A stretch of 18,909 bases of DNA from Pavlovales sp. CCMP2436 (GCA_026770615.1 MU631312.1:601846-620754), one strand, 5' to 3'. Counted from the first letter of the stretch, positions 1-8,124 are shown. Translations and numbers: made by a program. Notes: generated from the sequence alone by a model not told the origin.

Positions 1-118
1 GGGGCATGACCTCGACCGTTGCCAACAGTCTCCTTGTCGCCAAGTGCATTTAATTCAGAAATAAAGCGATGTTCGGTCTATGCGATATGGGGAATGGTGC
101 ACAGACCGGGGATGGCGA

Positions 119-234
119 GACACACACGCACGCACGCACACACACGCACGCACGCACACACACGCACGCGCACGCACACACACACGCGCGTGCACACACG
201 CGCACATGCACACACACGCACATACACACGCACC
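119..234. repeat. (CA)n/(CACG)n microsatellite
   Basis: This is an almost pure alternating purine/pyrimidine tract of CA dinucleotides mixed with CGCA units, about 115 bp long. Such alternating CA/CG DNA can adopt a left-handed helix and is prone to slippage. It makes spurious long frames on both strands. Confidence 0.95.
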
Positions 235-325
235 TGCTGCTCCGCCGCTGCCAGCTGCCAGGCCTCACTATCGTCGTTCGCGTCGTAGCTGTAATAATAG
301 TAGCAATTTTATGAGTATCATGATA

Positions 326-401
326 GTGGTGGTGGTAGTAGTAGTAGTTAGTAGTAGTAGTAGTAGTAGCAGCAGCAGCAGCAGCAGTAGTAGCAGTAGT
401 A
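326..401. repeat. Compound trinucleotide repeat GGT/GTA/AGC
   Basis: Consecutive blocks of GGT, GTA and AGC units with few interruptions are visible. The units differ by one base, so the tract is most simply explained by point changes within an expanding trinucleotide array. Confidence 0.9.
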
Positions 402-695
402 TGAGTATATTATGATTAAGATGATTCAGATGATGTTGATTACTACTATTCGTATCATAAGTATCATTCTCATCGTCATTATCATCATTGTCCTCATCAT
501 ATTTCTCATATTATTACGATTCCTATTTTTCTTGTTCTTTTACCTGCATTCACGTGCCAGTAGCCATCCTTCCTTATTATTAGTTGTTATTTATGTTGTT
601 ATTAAAATTAAGGTTACTTCTTTTCCCCCCTTTTTATTTTCCTTGTACCTGCCCTCGCCCGCCAGTAGCCATTCTTCATCCGCGTCCGCGCCCCC

Positions 696-870
696 GAAAA
701 CGTTGCCGTTACTGAATCCGTTATTTTGGCCGTTTCCGTTTCCGTAGCGGTCGCCGCTGCCGCCCCCGTGAACGCTATTGTTGCCGCCGCCGCCGCAGCC
801 GCTGTTACCGCTGCCGTTGCCGTCACCGCTGCCGTTACTAATGCCATTCCCGTTGCCGTTACCGAGTGGG
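696..870. repeat. Degenerate CCGTTG/CCGTTA/CCGCTG hexanucleotide array
   Basis: Repeated six-base units of the form CCG(T/C)T(G/A) cover about 175 bp. On the reverse strand they read as Gly-Asn/Gly-Ser dipeptides. Base composition is sharply different from the AT-rich DNA on the left. Confidence 0.8.
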
Positions 871-1384
871 GGTAGAGGCGGGAGAAGGCCCAGAGAACGC
901 AGCACCTGACAAAGGGGGGGGATTAGGGCAAGGGTAAGGGTTAGAGTAGGGTTCGTATCGAGTTGAGGGGTAGGGGGCAGGTGCCGATACCCATGCACTT
1001 GATACAGATGGAAGAGGCATCGTAGCACACCTCCCCGTTCTATAAGGGCAGAACCACATTAGACATGGGCGGCACCGTACCACACAGTTACTAGCAGCAT
1101 GCACCTACAGTTACAGAGGAAATAGTCGTATTAGATACGGGCAGTTGTTGGCATAACACAAAACACGTACAATGCGTAATGCACAATGCGCACTGCAGCA
1201 CAGAGCCAGTTTCAAGGAGCATGCACATGTCTGTTATACAGAATTTGCACATAAAACATAGATTGTATATGATGATTCCAGAGCTGCATGTGTTTTGCAC
1301 ATGTGACCCACCTCCTCGTTCGAAGCGATGTTCGCCAACCTCGCCGTCTCGTTCTCGCTGAGCGGTTCGGCCTAAAAAATCGGC

Positions 1385-1411
1385 ATTATTATTATTATTA
1401 TTATTATTATT
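1385..1411. repeat. (ATT)9 microsatellite
   Basis: Nine uninterrupted ATT units. The same trinucleotide forms the tails of the SINE-like copies near 11061 and 14063, but the flanking sequence here does not match those copies. Confidence 0.95.
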
Positions 1412-2007
1412 GTTTAATTTCATCATTACTCCTCCTCCTCTTCTTTTTATTCTTCCTGGCTACTAGAACTCTCCCACTACTAAACTAATTTTTTTCATCA
1501 CTTGCCATGTTGCAATGACACACATACCTTCCGCCAGGCGAATGCGCACAGCTGTCCTGGCTCGGGGCACACACACCCTCTCGCCACGCTGCACAGTTGA
1601 CACAAGAGTTGTGGAGCGGGGGGCGGGGGCGGCAGTTGCTGCGCCTGTGTGTGTGTGGGGAGGGGGGAGAGGGTCATAGCGGAGGGGGGGGGGTCAGGGC
1701 GGAGGATGCGCAGGAAAACAGGCCGAGTGATAGAGTGGTAGCTTTTTTATAATAGTTCTTTTACCGTCCCCCGACCTGCAGCCCGACGGCGTACGGACAT
1801 GAAATGGGAGGGTCCGCGCATCGGTCGTCTCATGCACTATCTTACTCCCCGCGTCGTCTCTCCGCCATGAACCTTGCTCGTCGCGCTAATTCAATATGTA
1901 ATACATGATAGCTTTCCGGCACTGCCACGCTGTGTATAAACGCGTACCTTGTAGGGCGAGTGAAGGTTTGCTGCGAGCTCTGCGCCACTGCGGCTCGGAC
2001 CGCGCGC

Positions 2008-2194
2008 GGAGAGCAGAGAGGCAGGCCGCGCCACGCGCGCCCCACCTTTTCATCAGAATCAGAGTCGGCATCATTATCAGCATAAAAATCATAATAACAT
2101 TAATAGCAATGATTTCAATTAAATATCGGCAAAAAAAATGTTATCAGTCAGTGGAGAAGTGGGAGGAGAGCAAAGAGGCAGGCCGCGCCACGCG
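2008..2194. repeat. Pair of 30-bp direct repeats
   Basis: The 30 bases at 2008-2037 recur at 2165-2194 with one difference, 157 bp apart on the same strand. Both contain the core GGCAGGCCGCGCCACGCG. The DNA between them is AT-rich and unlike either flank. The arrangement could be a local duplication, or the footprint of an insertion flanked by a long target duplication. Confidence 0.8.
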
Positions 2195-2415
2195 AACCCC
2201 CCCGAAGTTTGTGGCAATAAGAAATCATCCTCATCGTAAATTACCATCAACAGCAGTAGTAGTAGGGGGGGACGGGGGGGGGAGGAGGGGAGGGGAGCAT
2301 GAGAAGAACAATGAGAATCAAAGTTCTCATAGATTATTACAAGTCCCCCACCTGCAATTTTGGCAGAATAATCATAATCACCAAAACTAAGATTATCATC
2401 ATCATCATCATCCTC

Positions 2416-3486
2416 CTAACAACTGCAACAACAACACCCGTAATAAGAAGAATGGTAGCAGTGGTAGTGATACATATACATATAGATATATTCGGCCTCA
2501 CCTCCCTGCGTCCCGGCCCGACCCACAGGCGCACGTGCGCCCGTCTCTGCGCCAAACTCGCGCCTGCCCAGCAGCAGCTCCTCCTCCATTCCCCCGTCCG
2601 TCCCCGCGCCCCCCCGCCTCGCCGCAGCCGCCACTTTGCCGCCCGGCACTGCCAGCTCTCTCGCTCCGCCCACCTCCGAACCCAATTCCGCGCCGCCGGA
2701 CTGCGTGCCCACTTGCCCGCGCGGAGCGGGAGGCGCTCGGCTCTTGGCCGGGACGCTGGCGGGGCGGGCGCCGGCGGTGCGGGGCGGAGGCGGAGGCGCC
2801 TCGGCGGGGGAGGGAGAGGGAGGAGCGTCCTCAAATGGCGGGAACAGATCATTGAACAAATCCACCCCGGGCAAGAGCGAGGGTTGGGGCAGGCTCTCCC
2901 AGTCCCGCAGCCTCTGACACTCCCGGCGCTGCAGCGTCAGAGGCTGCGGGGCCGCGCGCGCCAGGTACGCCAGGGGGTCGACGGCCAGAGCGCCCAAGGA
3001 AAGCGCCTCTGAGACGTGGCCCGCGTGCGACCCGCCGGCGGCGAGGCGCAAGCCTGCATTCCGAGTGCCCGACTGGGTCTCACCGAAGGGGCGCGATTCT
3101 GTGCCGCCGTGGCCGGCCACTCCCTTACCGAGTCCGAAGATGGTGCTCGGGCCGGGTACGCGCCGCTTCGTTTCGAGCGGTCCGGGTGCGCGGCGCTCGA
3201 ATAGACCCTTGCGCTCGACCGCCAGTTCGGGCGGAGGCGGCCCTGTGCATGTCGGCTGCGGCGCGGCGGCAGTGCGCGGCGACGCCGCACCGGTCGGCTC
3301 GGGTGCGCGCGACTTGGCAGCGGTGTACGCGACGTACATGCCGCGGATATCCGGCTGCTTCATGTCCTCCTTGCCCGGCTTGTGCCCGTGCGCCTTGGCA
3401 AAGGCGTGCTCCCACTCCTTGATCTGGTGCTTGAGCTCCGTCACAGCCGAGCCCGAGGGCTCGGCGCGTCTCGCCGCCGAGTCCAT
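2416..3486 (-). CDS. Sld2/RecQL4-N-terminal-domain replication protein, 3' end uncertain
   Basis: Residues about 14-58 match the Sld2/DRC1 and RecQL4 N-terminal domain, which binds Dpb11/TopBP1-type partners when replication origins fire. The order is VTELKHQIKEWEHAFAKAHG, then KPGKEDMKQPDI, then a YVAYTAAK helix, as in the family pattern LK-WE-x-F, G-x-x-P-x-x-x-D-I-K, Y-x-x-Y. The start at 3486 gives a short N-terminus before the domain, as expected. Downstream is Pro/Ala/Arg-rich, probably disordered sequence with a few SP sites (ASPRT, PPSPSPAE). The last residues become a Tyr/Cys run encoded by microsatellite DNA. A good donor, AG|GTGAGG, places an exon end at 2502, so the true 3' end is probably spliced. 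No RecQ helicase motifs are seen downstream on this strand. The family assignment is fairly firm; the C-terminus is not. Confidence 0.72.
   Translation of the reverse strand: MDSAARRAEPSGSAVTELKHQIKEWEHAFAKAHGHKPGKEDMKQPDIRGMYVAYTAAKSRAPEPTGAASPRTAAAPQPTCTGPPPPELAVERKGLFERRAPGPLETKRRVPGPSTIFGLGKGVAGHGGTESRPFGETQSGTRNAGLRLAAGGSHAGHVSEALSLGALAVDPLAYLARAAPQPLTLQRRECQRLRDWESLPQPSLLPGVDLFNDLFPPFEDAPPSPSPAEAPPPPPRTAGARPASVPAKSRAPPAPRGQVGTQSGGAELGSEVGGARELAVPGGKVAAAARRGGAGTDGGMEEELLLGRREFGAETGARAPVGRAGTQGGEAEYIYMYMYHYHCYHSSYYGCCCCSC
2904..2950. other. Perfect 15-bp inverted repeat inside the Sld2-like ORF
   Basis: CCCGCAGCCTCTGAC at 2904-2918 is the exact reverse complement of 2936-2950, with a 17-bp spacer. 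It lies inside the reverse-strand coding frame and encodes part of a Gln/Leu/Arg-rich stretch. A perfect 15-bp stem is unusual in coding DNA and would form a very stable mRNA hairpin. Confidence 0.9.
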
Positions 3487-3584
3487 CGGATCTCCTTAGA
3501 GTAGAACGCTTCAGTACCCAGCAAAAAGCTGTCGAACGAAGGCGGGAAAAACGTGGGGGGGGGCTGGGGGGTGTACAAATAATT

Positions 3585-3601
3585 GGGGTATAATGGGCTG
3601 G
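3585..3601 (-). repeat. Inverted copy of the CCAGCCCATTATACCCC repeat
   Basis: The reverse complement of this 17-mer is identical to 4741-4757, and a diverged copy lies at 4931-4947. It sits in the gap between the Sld2-like gene and the transposase relic. Confidence 0.8.
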
Positions 3602-3792
3602 ATTCTTAATATGGGGGTACACCAGGAACATTTTGCTCAAAGGTCTCCCTCCCAATCAAAACACCGCAGACCCGTCCTAGCCCGCTAGGTCGTCGCCGAT
3701 GGGTCCGACGGCCTGCGGGCGCGGGGGCGCACCTGGGAGCGCGCCTGGACGCGCCCGCGGGCACAAGCGCGGACGTGCGCAAGGTCACGAGC

Positions 3793-4296
3793 ATGCGCGT
3801 CCAGCGCGGCATCACGAGCCGCATCGCCAAGCCGAAGAGCAAGGCGGAGATGGAGCTCAACAAGACCAACAAGCGCGAGGCGGATGCGCAGTACGGCGTG
3901 GCGCTCGCACTCATCCAGACCGACGAGAGGTAGTATGGCGCGCTCGATCGCGTGCTCAAGCTGCAGAACGCGGACGGCTTGAAGCGATTTCCGCTCGTGA
4001 AGCGCACGACGATTCAGCGGCTCGCGGCGAATGCTCGTGATGGCCGCAAGACGAACGACACGCGCTCGGTCCTGACCGTACAAGAGGAGGAGATGCTCGC
4101 GCTCAACATCCGCCTCAAGGGGCTGAGCGACCTGGCCGTCACCCGCAAGGAGATCAAGGTGGTGATCATGTCGCTCCTTGCGCGCCGTGCCGCTGTCAAC
4201 CGGTTGGGCGGCAAGATCGCCAAGCTGTCCAAGGTCGCGGTGTTGAACGCCGACGAGACGCAGCCGTACGTCGACCCGTCGCGCCCTTCGCGCTGA
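3793..4296 (+). pseudogene. Broken CENP-B/Tc5-like DNA-binding protein, transposase relic
   Basis: A GC3-rich frame begins at the first in-frame ATG (3793). It is stopped by TAG at 3931-3933, then continues in the same frame to 4296. After the stop come a helix-rich segment (KRTTIQRLAANARDGR) and LTVQEEEMLALNIRLKGLSD, then VTRKEIKVVIMSLLARR. This resembles the CENP-B-type helix-turn-helix of pogo/Tc5 transposases, where an L-T-x-x-E-E-x-x-L segment is followed by a T/S-R-K-E helix. The frame ends soon afterwards, so no DDE catalytic domain is present. The continuous frame across one stop points to a nonsense change or a base-calling error. An open frame without ATG extends upstream to about 3610. 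It runs head-to-head with the Sld2-like gene. The family call is from pattern only and moderate. Confidence 0.5.
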
Positions 4297-4384
4297 GCAA
4301 ACACAGCACTCCAAGGACTTTGCACACGCCTAATCACACGCAGCACCAAGACTGACTGAAGCGCCCTACAGTACAGTAAATTGT

Positions 4385-4947
4385 CCTTTTTGCACGAAAA
4401 GCGGCCTCCAGTAGCACCCCTAGACGCGGACTCAATCCGCGTATAAGACGCGCGCGCGTCCAGTTGAGGGCTGGCACTATCATACTAGTTACTCACCCGC
4501 CATCCCGACCCGATAGGCGCGAATTTACCCCCCAGTTGTGGGCGCCCACTTACGAAAGTATCAAAATACCCCCAAAACATGGTCCGGGCGTCATTTTCAG
4601 AGGGCTAGCGTGCTCGACCCGCGTGTCTTCTCGGGGCGCCGAGTCAGCAGGAAGATGAGTTATACTACAGAGAATCTAGCCGACCCGAGCACGGCCTTCA
4701 CTGGACCGCCAGCAGCCCGCCCGCGGCCCGCCCGCAGATTCCAGCCCATTATACCCCCCCTTTTTAAAGGCCCGAAAAGCGACCTCCAAAAACCGACCAA
4801 GACCCGGACTAATTCACTACTCAAAAATTGCGCACCTCCGGTTGAGAACTCGCAAGACCCTAGGGCTTGCCCCGCCCCAGCCCCGACCCTGTTCGAGTGA
4901 ATTGAGCCCTAGTTTGGACCTCCCGAAATACCAGCCTATTTTACCCC
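4385..4947 (+). repeat. Cluster of short dispersed repeats
   Basis: Two related segments share a C-rich/T-run followed by CGAAAAGCG(G/A)CCTCCA, at about 4385-4410 and 4757-4788. CCAGCCCATTATACCCC at 4741 recurs diverged at 4931 and inverted at 3585. A small hairpin (ACGCGGA/TCCGCGT, loop CTCAA) lies at 4424-4442. A 120-codon open frame at 4538-4900 runs through these repeats. It has no recognisable domain, and I do not call it a gene. The rest of 4950-5090 shows nothing. Confidence 0.55.
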
Positions 4948-5095
4948 CCCATACTGTATCTCAAATTTTAGAATGACGTATCCTTATCCTTGGAACGCCT
5001 GGGTACCTCAAATTTGCTCCTTTGGGGTTTTACAACTCGCAATTTTAATCGTACGCTGAGACTCTGAACGTTCATGAGCAGGCGGTCTGTTTATG

Positions 5096-5281
5096 TCATT
5101 GGGGTTGAAGGCCAATTCCATGTCTACGAGGGTCTAGAGCGTCTCGAAGTAGGTGTTTTAGAGATTTTGTGCCAGTGGAGCGACCTATCCTCACGCTGAT
5201 CCGGCCGAAGCGGGTCTCGCCCAAGGCTGGCAGAAGCTGATAACGCCGAGTCGGCGAGTTGTTGGCCAGGTCGACGAGCAT
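5096..5281 (-). CDS. Possible terminal exon of unknown protein
   Basis: On the reverse strand a CAG acceptor at 5284-5282 is followed by 61 open codons and TGA. The peptide begins MLVDLANNSPTRRYQLLPAL and contains GETRFGRISVRIGRSTGTK, then a leucine-rich helix (SLKHLLRDAL). Third positions are fairly G/C-rich. The R-Y-Q-L followed by R-I-G-R-x-x-G order is loosely like a WGR domain, but too weak to name. No upstream exon was identified. It could also be a chance open frame. Confidence 0.25.
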   Translation of the reverse strand: MLVDLANNSPTRRYQLLPALGETRFGRISVRIGRSTGTKSLKHLLRDALDPRRHGIGLQPQ

Positions 5282-5339
5282 CTGTGTCACCAACTAACAC
5301 TCGCACGATCGGGGCACCCGCCGCATCACGCGCGCACGC

Positions 5340-6170
5340 ATGACTCAACCTCCTCTGCCCACCAACCAATTTGCATCCAACTGGCGAACGCACGGCGCAT
5401 GCTATTACGCCCCTTTCTCCTTCTCATCCACCCACCCCCACCCACCCAATCACACGCACACCCACCACGCGCGCAGACCGCGGGCCGGGAGCCGGCCCGG
5501 AGCTGCCAGGCGAGCCAAGAAGCAACTGCAGCCTCCACTTGCAATGAACCAGGAATTTGCACCCAAGGGTGGTAAGGGTAGGCAACGGAGGCTTCCCGTC
5601 AAAAATAGGTTGAACCCAGAAATTTTCCGATATCGAGGTGTCCGGCGTTTAAGTCCCGTCTTGGTTCTCTTTGCCCTTTTAGCGCATCGGGGCGGGAAGG
5701 CCGCGGAGCTCGCGGCCACCTGTTTGTAGTCGTTGGAGAAGCCCTGGCCGCGCCCGCACGTCCCGCCCGCGCGTTCGCGCGCGCCCGTGGACGCGAGTTC
5801 ACGCACGATCAGCACTGGTAGCGTGCCGGACTGAAGAGACGGGGACATGCATGCACCGTCCGACGCGCCCAACTTGCGCGGAGGGTGGGGGTCTAGAGGC
5901 GGAGCCCCCGGCAAGGAAAAAGGTAAAGCCCGCCGCAGGCGTGGGAGAGGTCTGGGGGCGAAGACCCCCTCAGGATATCAAAAATAGAAAATAAAAAATC
6001 GCCTCCGGTAATTTTTTTGGGGCCTTTCTCCTCTGGAATAAGTACTTCTAGAGGAAATAGATGCAAAATGTCAATGTGACATGTATGTGACATGTCAAAA
6101 TGCCCCCTCCCCCCTCCCCCCCTATAATCTAAATTTTCTCTAGACCTCTAGACTGAAGAAAGTGGCGCTG
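5340..6170. other. Gene-poor stretch with ambiguous coding fragments
   Basis: Overlapping frames run on both strands at 5340-5914. The best piece is on the reverse strand at about 5729-5835, where a G/C-ending frame contains LPVLIVRELASTGARERAGG and ends at CAG|GTGGCC, a possible splice donor near 5728. Without neighbouring exons I do not call a gene. 5915-6170 holds a GGGGGCGAAGACCCCC hairpin near 5955, a direct GTGACATG repeat near 6075-6093 and a C/T-rich run. Confidence 0.3.
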
Positions 6171-6184
6171 TACTTCCCCCAGTG

Positions 6185-6212
6185 TATCTTGCTGAGCCGC
6201 TATATATATATG
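6185..6212 (+). repeat. SINE-like 3' end, GCTGAGCC + (TA)n, copy D
   Basis: TGCTGAGCCGC followed by a TA run is the reverse complement of the boundary at 17466-17486. TGCTGAGCC also ends the copies near 11058 and 14062, where the tail is ATT instead. Upstream similarity to those copies is weak here, so membership rests on the 3' end alone. Confidence 0.5.
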
Positions 6213-6376
6213 TATCTTAGAAGCACTGCGTAAACTATGTACAAATTTGCTGGTATGGGTTTGGTATTTTCTTTGATTAATTGCGAAGCGTGGTGGTGAC
6301 GAAGCATAACCTGCGGATGCTGACTAAAATGGAAGGCTAGCTGCAGAGCATTTTCGGTCTATCGTGCCTGTCGGCT

Positions 6377-6508
6377 CGCTATCGCGAGTCGCGGCCGATG
6401 AGTCCCGCACTGGTCGAGCGCCTTGCGCTCGACCGTGCGTCGCCTCGATGGCACCGGTCTACAGACCGTTGCGTCCCGGTGCTTGGATGGGTGGGTGGTG
6501 CGATAGCG
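6377..6508 (+). ncRNA. Possible structured RNA domain with long-range stem
   Basis: CGCTATCGC (6377-6385) pairs perfectly with GCGATAGCG (6500-6508). Inside lies stem-loop A: CGCAC, a bulged T and GGTCGAGCGC (6406-6421), a CTT loop, then GCGCTCGACCGTGCG (6425-6439), giving 15 base pairs. Next is stem-loop B, closed by GCACCGG/CCGGTGC (6451-6457, 6476-6482), with an alternative CGGTC/GACCG hairpin inside. GATGAGTCCCGC precedes stem A, but a complete hammerhead ribozyme core is absent. Strand is unknown and + is given for convenience. A foldback transposon remnant would look similar. Confidence 0.35.
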
Positions 6509-6673
6509 TTTCTGTGGGCTTTTAAATTTTCGCTTTCGTGCGGCTTTGGCCGCTGGGTCTGGATCAGATAATTTGGTCAGAAATTAGTAGTCTTACAAAC
6601 TAATTCGGTGTCCGTTTATATTTATATCCAGGGCCCCTTAAAGGGATACTATGGGTTGCGGTTAGACGGGAAT

Positions 6674-6693
6674 GCCGGACTCTTATGTCCGGC
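6674..6693. other. 7-bp hairpin
   Basis: GCCGGAC and GTCCGGC flank a six-base loop (TCTTAT). It is followed by two related short segments, CTCTCCATTGAAGC and CTCCCCATTGAATC, about 30 bp apart. It belongs to the hairpin-rich zone 6340-6850. Confidence 0.6.
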
Positions 6694-6751
6694 TCTCCAT
6701 TGAAGCATTATGAGCGTCGCCTCCCCATTGAATCCCTAAGACGAGAGGTTG

Positions 6752-6826
6752 CCGGAGCGGAATGACTGTTATACATACATTTTGTATGTATACTTTTTGG
6801 ACGTATAACTAGCTTGTTCCGCTCGG
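6752..6826. other. Nested foldback (cruciform-type) sequence
   Basis: The outer arms CCG-(G)-AGCGGAA (6752-6762) and TTCCGCTCGG (6817-6826) pair with one bulge. Inside them, TATACATACA (6770-6779) and TGTATGTATA (6783-6792) form a perfect 10-bp stem with a TTT loop. An alternative GTTATAC/GTATAAC pairing overlaps it. This resembles a small foldback element or the end of a structured transcript. Confidence 0.65.
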
Positions 6827-7274
6827 GATCCCTCATAATTAGATAGCAATCAAATAAGTAGTAAATATATCTAACTTCGACGACGCGCTCGGCATCGTCA
6901 CGTTCATTGTCCGGTTTCGCTACCTCGGCTCAACCTGTTCGCTTTATCCCCATGTAACTGATGACGACGAGAGGATCCAATGTGCAGCTTTGGCTGTCTG
7001 CGGAGGTACCTTCAGTCAAAACCACGGCTTCACGTCGTTTCCACTCGCCTCCAAGGGCAAACTCTACTGATGCCTCGTGCTCGGTGTCTTACTCTACGGT
7101 TGCGAATCCTGGGTGCTGACCTCAAAGCTGCGGCAAAGGCTGAGCGCGTTACACAACCGCCGCGTGCGAGCGAAGGCGAGGAAAAAGCCGCTGCGCGCTT
7201 CCTCCTCCGACTACATCTTTAAGTACGCTGCCCTCGCGCCGCAGTACGTCGCCCTCGGTGTGACAGGCATCGAC

Positions 7275-7540
7275 CATGGAAGCGATTCCTAGTCTAATGG
7301 TTTAGGACCCCAGCCCTTTGGGGCGAAGTCGGGGGTTCAAATCCAATTCTTGGTCCTTTACGCCTTTAGCCCCTTTAGGTGGGCACCCTTTGGTTAAGTC
7401 GGTCTGGCCCCGCACCTCCTTTCCCGGCGTCTGGTTGAGCGCCGGGGAGGCGATTGAGACTTCGGACTGAAAAGATCGTCGTCTCTGGGCGAGCTGTCAT
7501 AGGACACGTCATTCTAAAATTATAAATATATCTCCAATCG
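7275..7540 (+). mobile_element. tRNA-related SINE inserted in the LINE remnant
   Basis: TAGTCTAATGG (7290-7300) fits an RNA polymerase III A box, and GGTTCAAATCC (7334-7344) is a perfect B box, 33 bp apart as in a tRNA gene. The D arm folds (GTCT/GGAC). The anticodon arm would need a CCCCA/TGGGG stem with a six-base loop. The T stem and acceptor stem do not pair, so this is not a functional tRNA. A body follows with a CCCGGCG/CGCCGGG hairpin (7423-7446) and an A/T-rich end (about 7515-7535). It lies exactly where the LINE reading frame is lost and ends where it resumes, which supports insertion. The precise ends and the target duplication are not clear by eye. Confidence 0.65.
7290..7344 (+). 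promoter_or_regulatory. Internal RNA polymerase III promoter (A and B boxes)
   Basis: The A box is at 7290-7300 (T-A-G-T-C-T-A-A-T-G-G) and the B box at 7334-7344 (GGTTCAAATCC). Spacing and order are those of tRNA genes and tRNA-derived SINEs. Whether it is still transcribed cannot be told. Confidence 0.65.
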
Positions 7541-8124
7541 GAAATTACGCTGGGCGGGACATGTGATGCGCATGAGCATGTCGAGACTTCCTCGCATATT
7601 CATAACATCGTGGGTCAACGCACCGCGACGCAACGGGCGACCGCTGATCTCCTACGGACACGACCTATCTCGCAAGCTCAACAACGTCGGCTTCAAGCTT
7701 GACGGGCAAGCAGTCGGCGTTGGCGTCTCAACGAGCTGGGGCAAGGCCGCACAAGACAAGGCATCCTGGCGCAAACTGACGAGACTACCGGACGAGAAAA
7801 CCATCTTCAAGAAAACCCGAACGAAATCGCCTGCTCGAAGCTCTGTCGGCGCTTTGGTACCACCGCAAGGTGACGCCGAAACTCAACAGAGTGACGCTCA
7901 GACGCTGACACTCGGGGCCTCCTGGACGCAGAGACTGCGCCCCAGGCGGTAGACGGGGCATCATACATATCATAACATAACATGTCTAACTTCGTTAGAG
8001 GTTTTACTATTATTATCATTGCTCCTACTGTTTGGCCTTCGCCCTGTCCTCACGGTAGAGGTGGGAGGTTTTCCAGTGTGTCAGAATTGGTCTGCCACCC
8101 GGTGGCAGCTCTTGCCACGGCCGC

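Larger units (their letters stand above)
1..1100. other. Microsatellite-rich gene-free stretch
   Basis: I see no convincing gene here. The open frames are low-complexity translations of simple repeats (His/Thr, Ser, Gly/Asn runs). The stretch holds a CA/CACG tract, a GGT/GTA/AGC tract, imperfect ATC/ATT-rich DNA around 420-510, and a degenerate CCGTTG/CCGTTA hexanucleotide array. A reverse-strand frame at 591-1028 encodes a Gly/Asn-rich tract, but that tract is exactly the hexanucleotide repeat and is not evidence of a gene. Confidence 0.6.
1100..2400. other. Gene-free stretch with simple repeats
   Basis: I find no supportable gene. The stretch contains an ATT microsatellite (1385-1411), purine-rich G-runs around 1616-1705, AT-rich ATC/ATA-biased DNA around 2050-2150, a GTA/G-rich purine tract around 2250-2300, and an ATC microsatellite near 2395-2412. 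The short frames on both strands lack recognisable domains and have no consistent codon bias. Confidence 0.5.
6877..7952 (+). mobile_element. Decayed non-LTR retrotransposon (LINE) protein, C-terminal part
   Basis: Four hallmarks of the C-terminus of endonuclease/reverse-transcriptase LINE proteins occur in the right order. First, RFRYLGST (6921-6944) is followed by an acidic DDDERIQ segment. Second, FGCLRRYLQSK is a basic helix in a different frame (about 6988-7060). Third, VLLYGCESWVLTSKLRQRLS with ALHNRRVR (about 7083-7170) is a very characteristic block. Fourth, LRWAGHVMRM (from 7545) is followed by RLP, a GRP segment and WGKAAQDKASWRKL (about 7737-7780). Two frame changes occur near 6985 and 7060, and the polymerase catalytic core is absent, so this is a dead 5'-truncated copy. 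Between the third and fourth blocks about 260 bp of non-coding DNA with tRNA-like promoter boxes interrupts it. The last frame stays open to 7952. Confidence 0.85.

Noticed and set aside
905..985. G-rich segment with TTAGGG-, TAAGGG- and AAGGG-like pieces, possibly an interstitial telomere repeat
   Set aside because: The units are irregular in length and sequence and do not form a tandem array; general G-richness explains it better.
591..1028. 145-codon reverse-strand frame with a Gly/Asn-rich tract
   Set aside because: The tract is the direct translation of the CCGTTG-type hexanucleotide array; there is no domain or codon bias outside it.
2299..3012. 237-codon forward frame and several other long frames opposite the Sld2-like gene
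   Set aside because: They are Arg/Pro/Ala-rich shadows of the G/C3-biased reverse-strand gene and have no domain.
3685..4314. 209-codon reverse-strand frame opposite the transposase relic
   Set aside because: It has no recognisable motif; the forward frame carries the CENP-B-type pattern and the better codon bias.
6390..6440. Hammerhead ribozyme suggested by GATGAGTCCCGC before a strong stem
   Set aside because: The conserved CUGAUGA box has a mismatch and no GAAA box follows the stem.
7283..7354. Functional tRNA gene
   Set aside because: The A and B boxes are good, but the acceptor and T stems do not pair and the anticodon loop would have six bases; a tRNA-derived SINE fits better.
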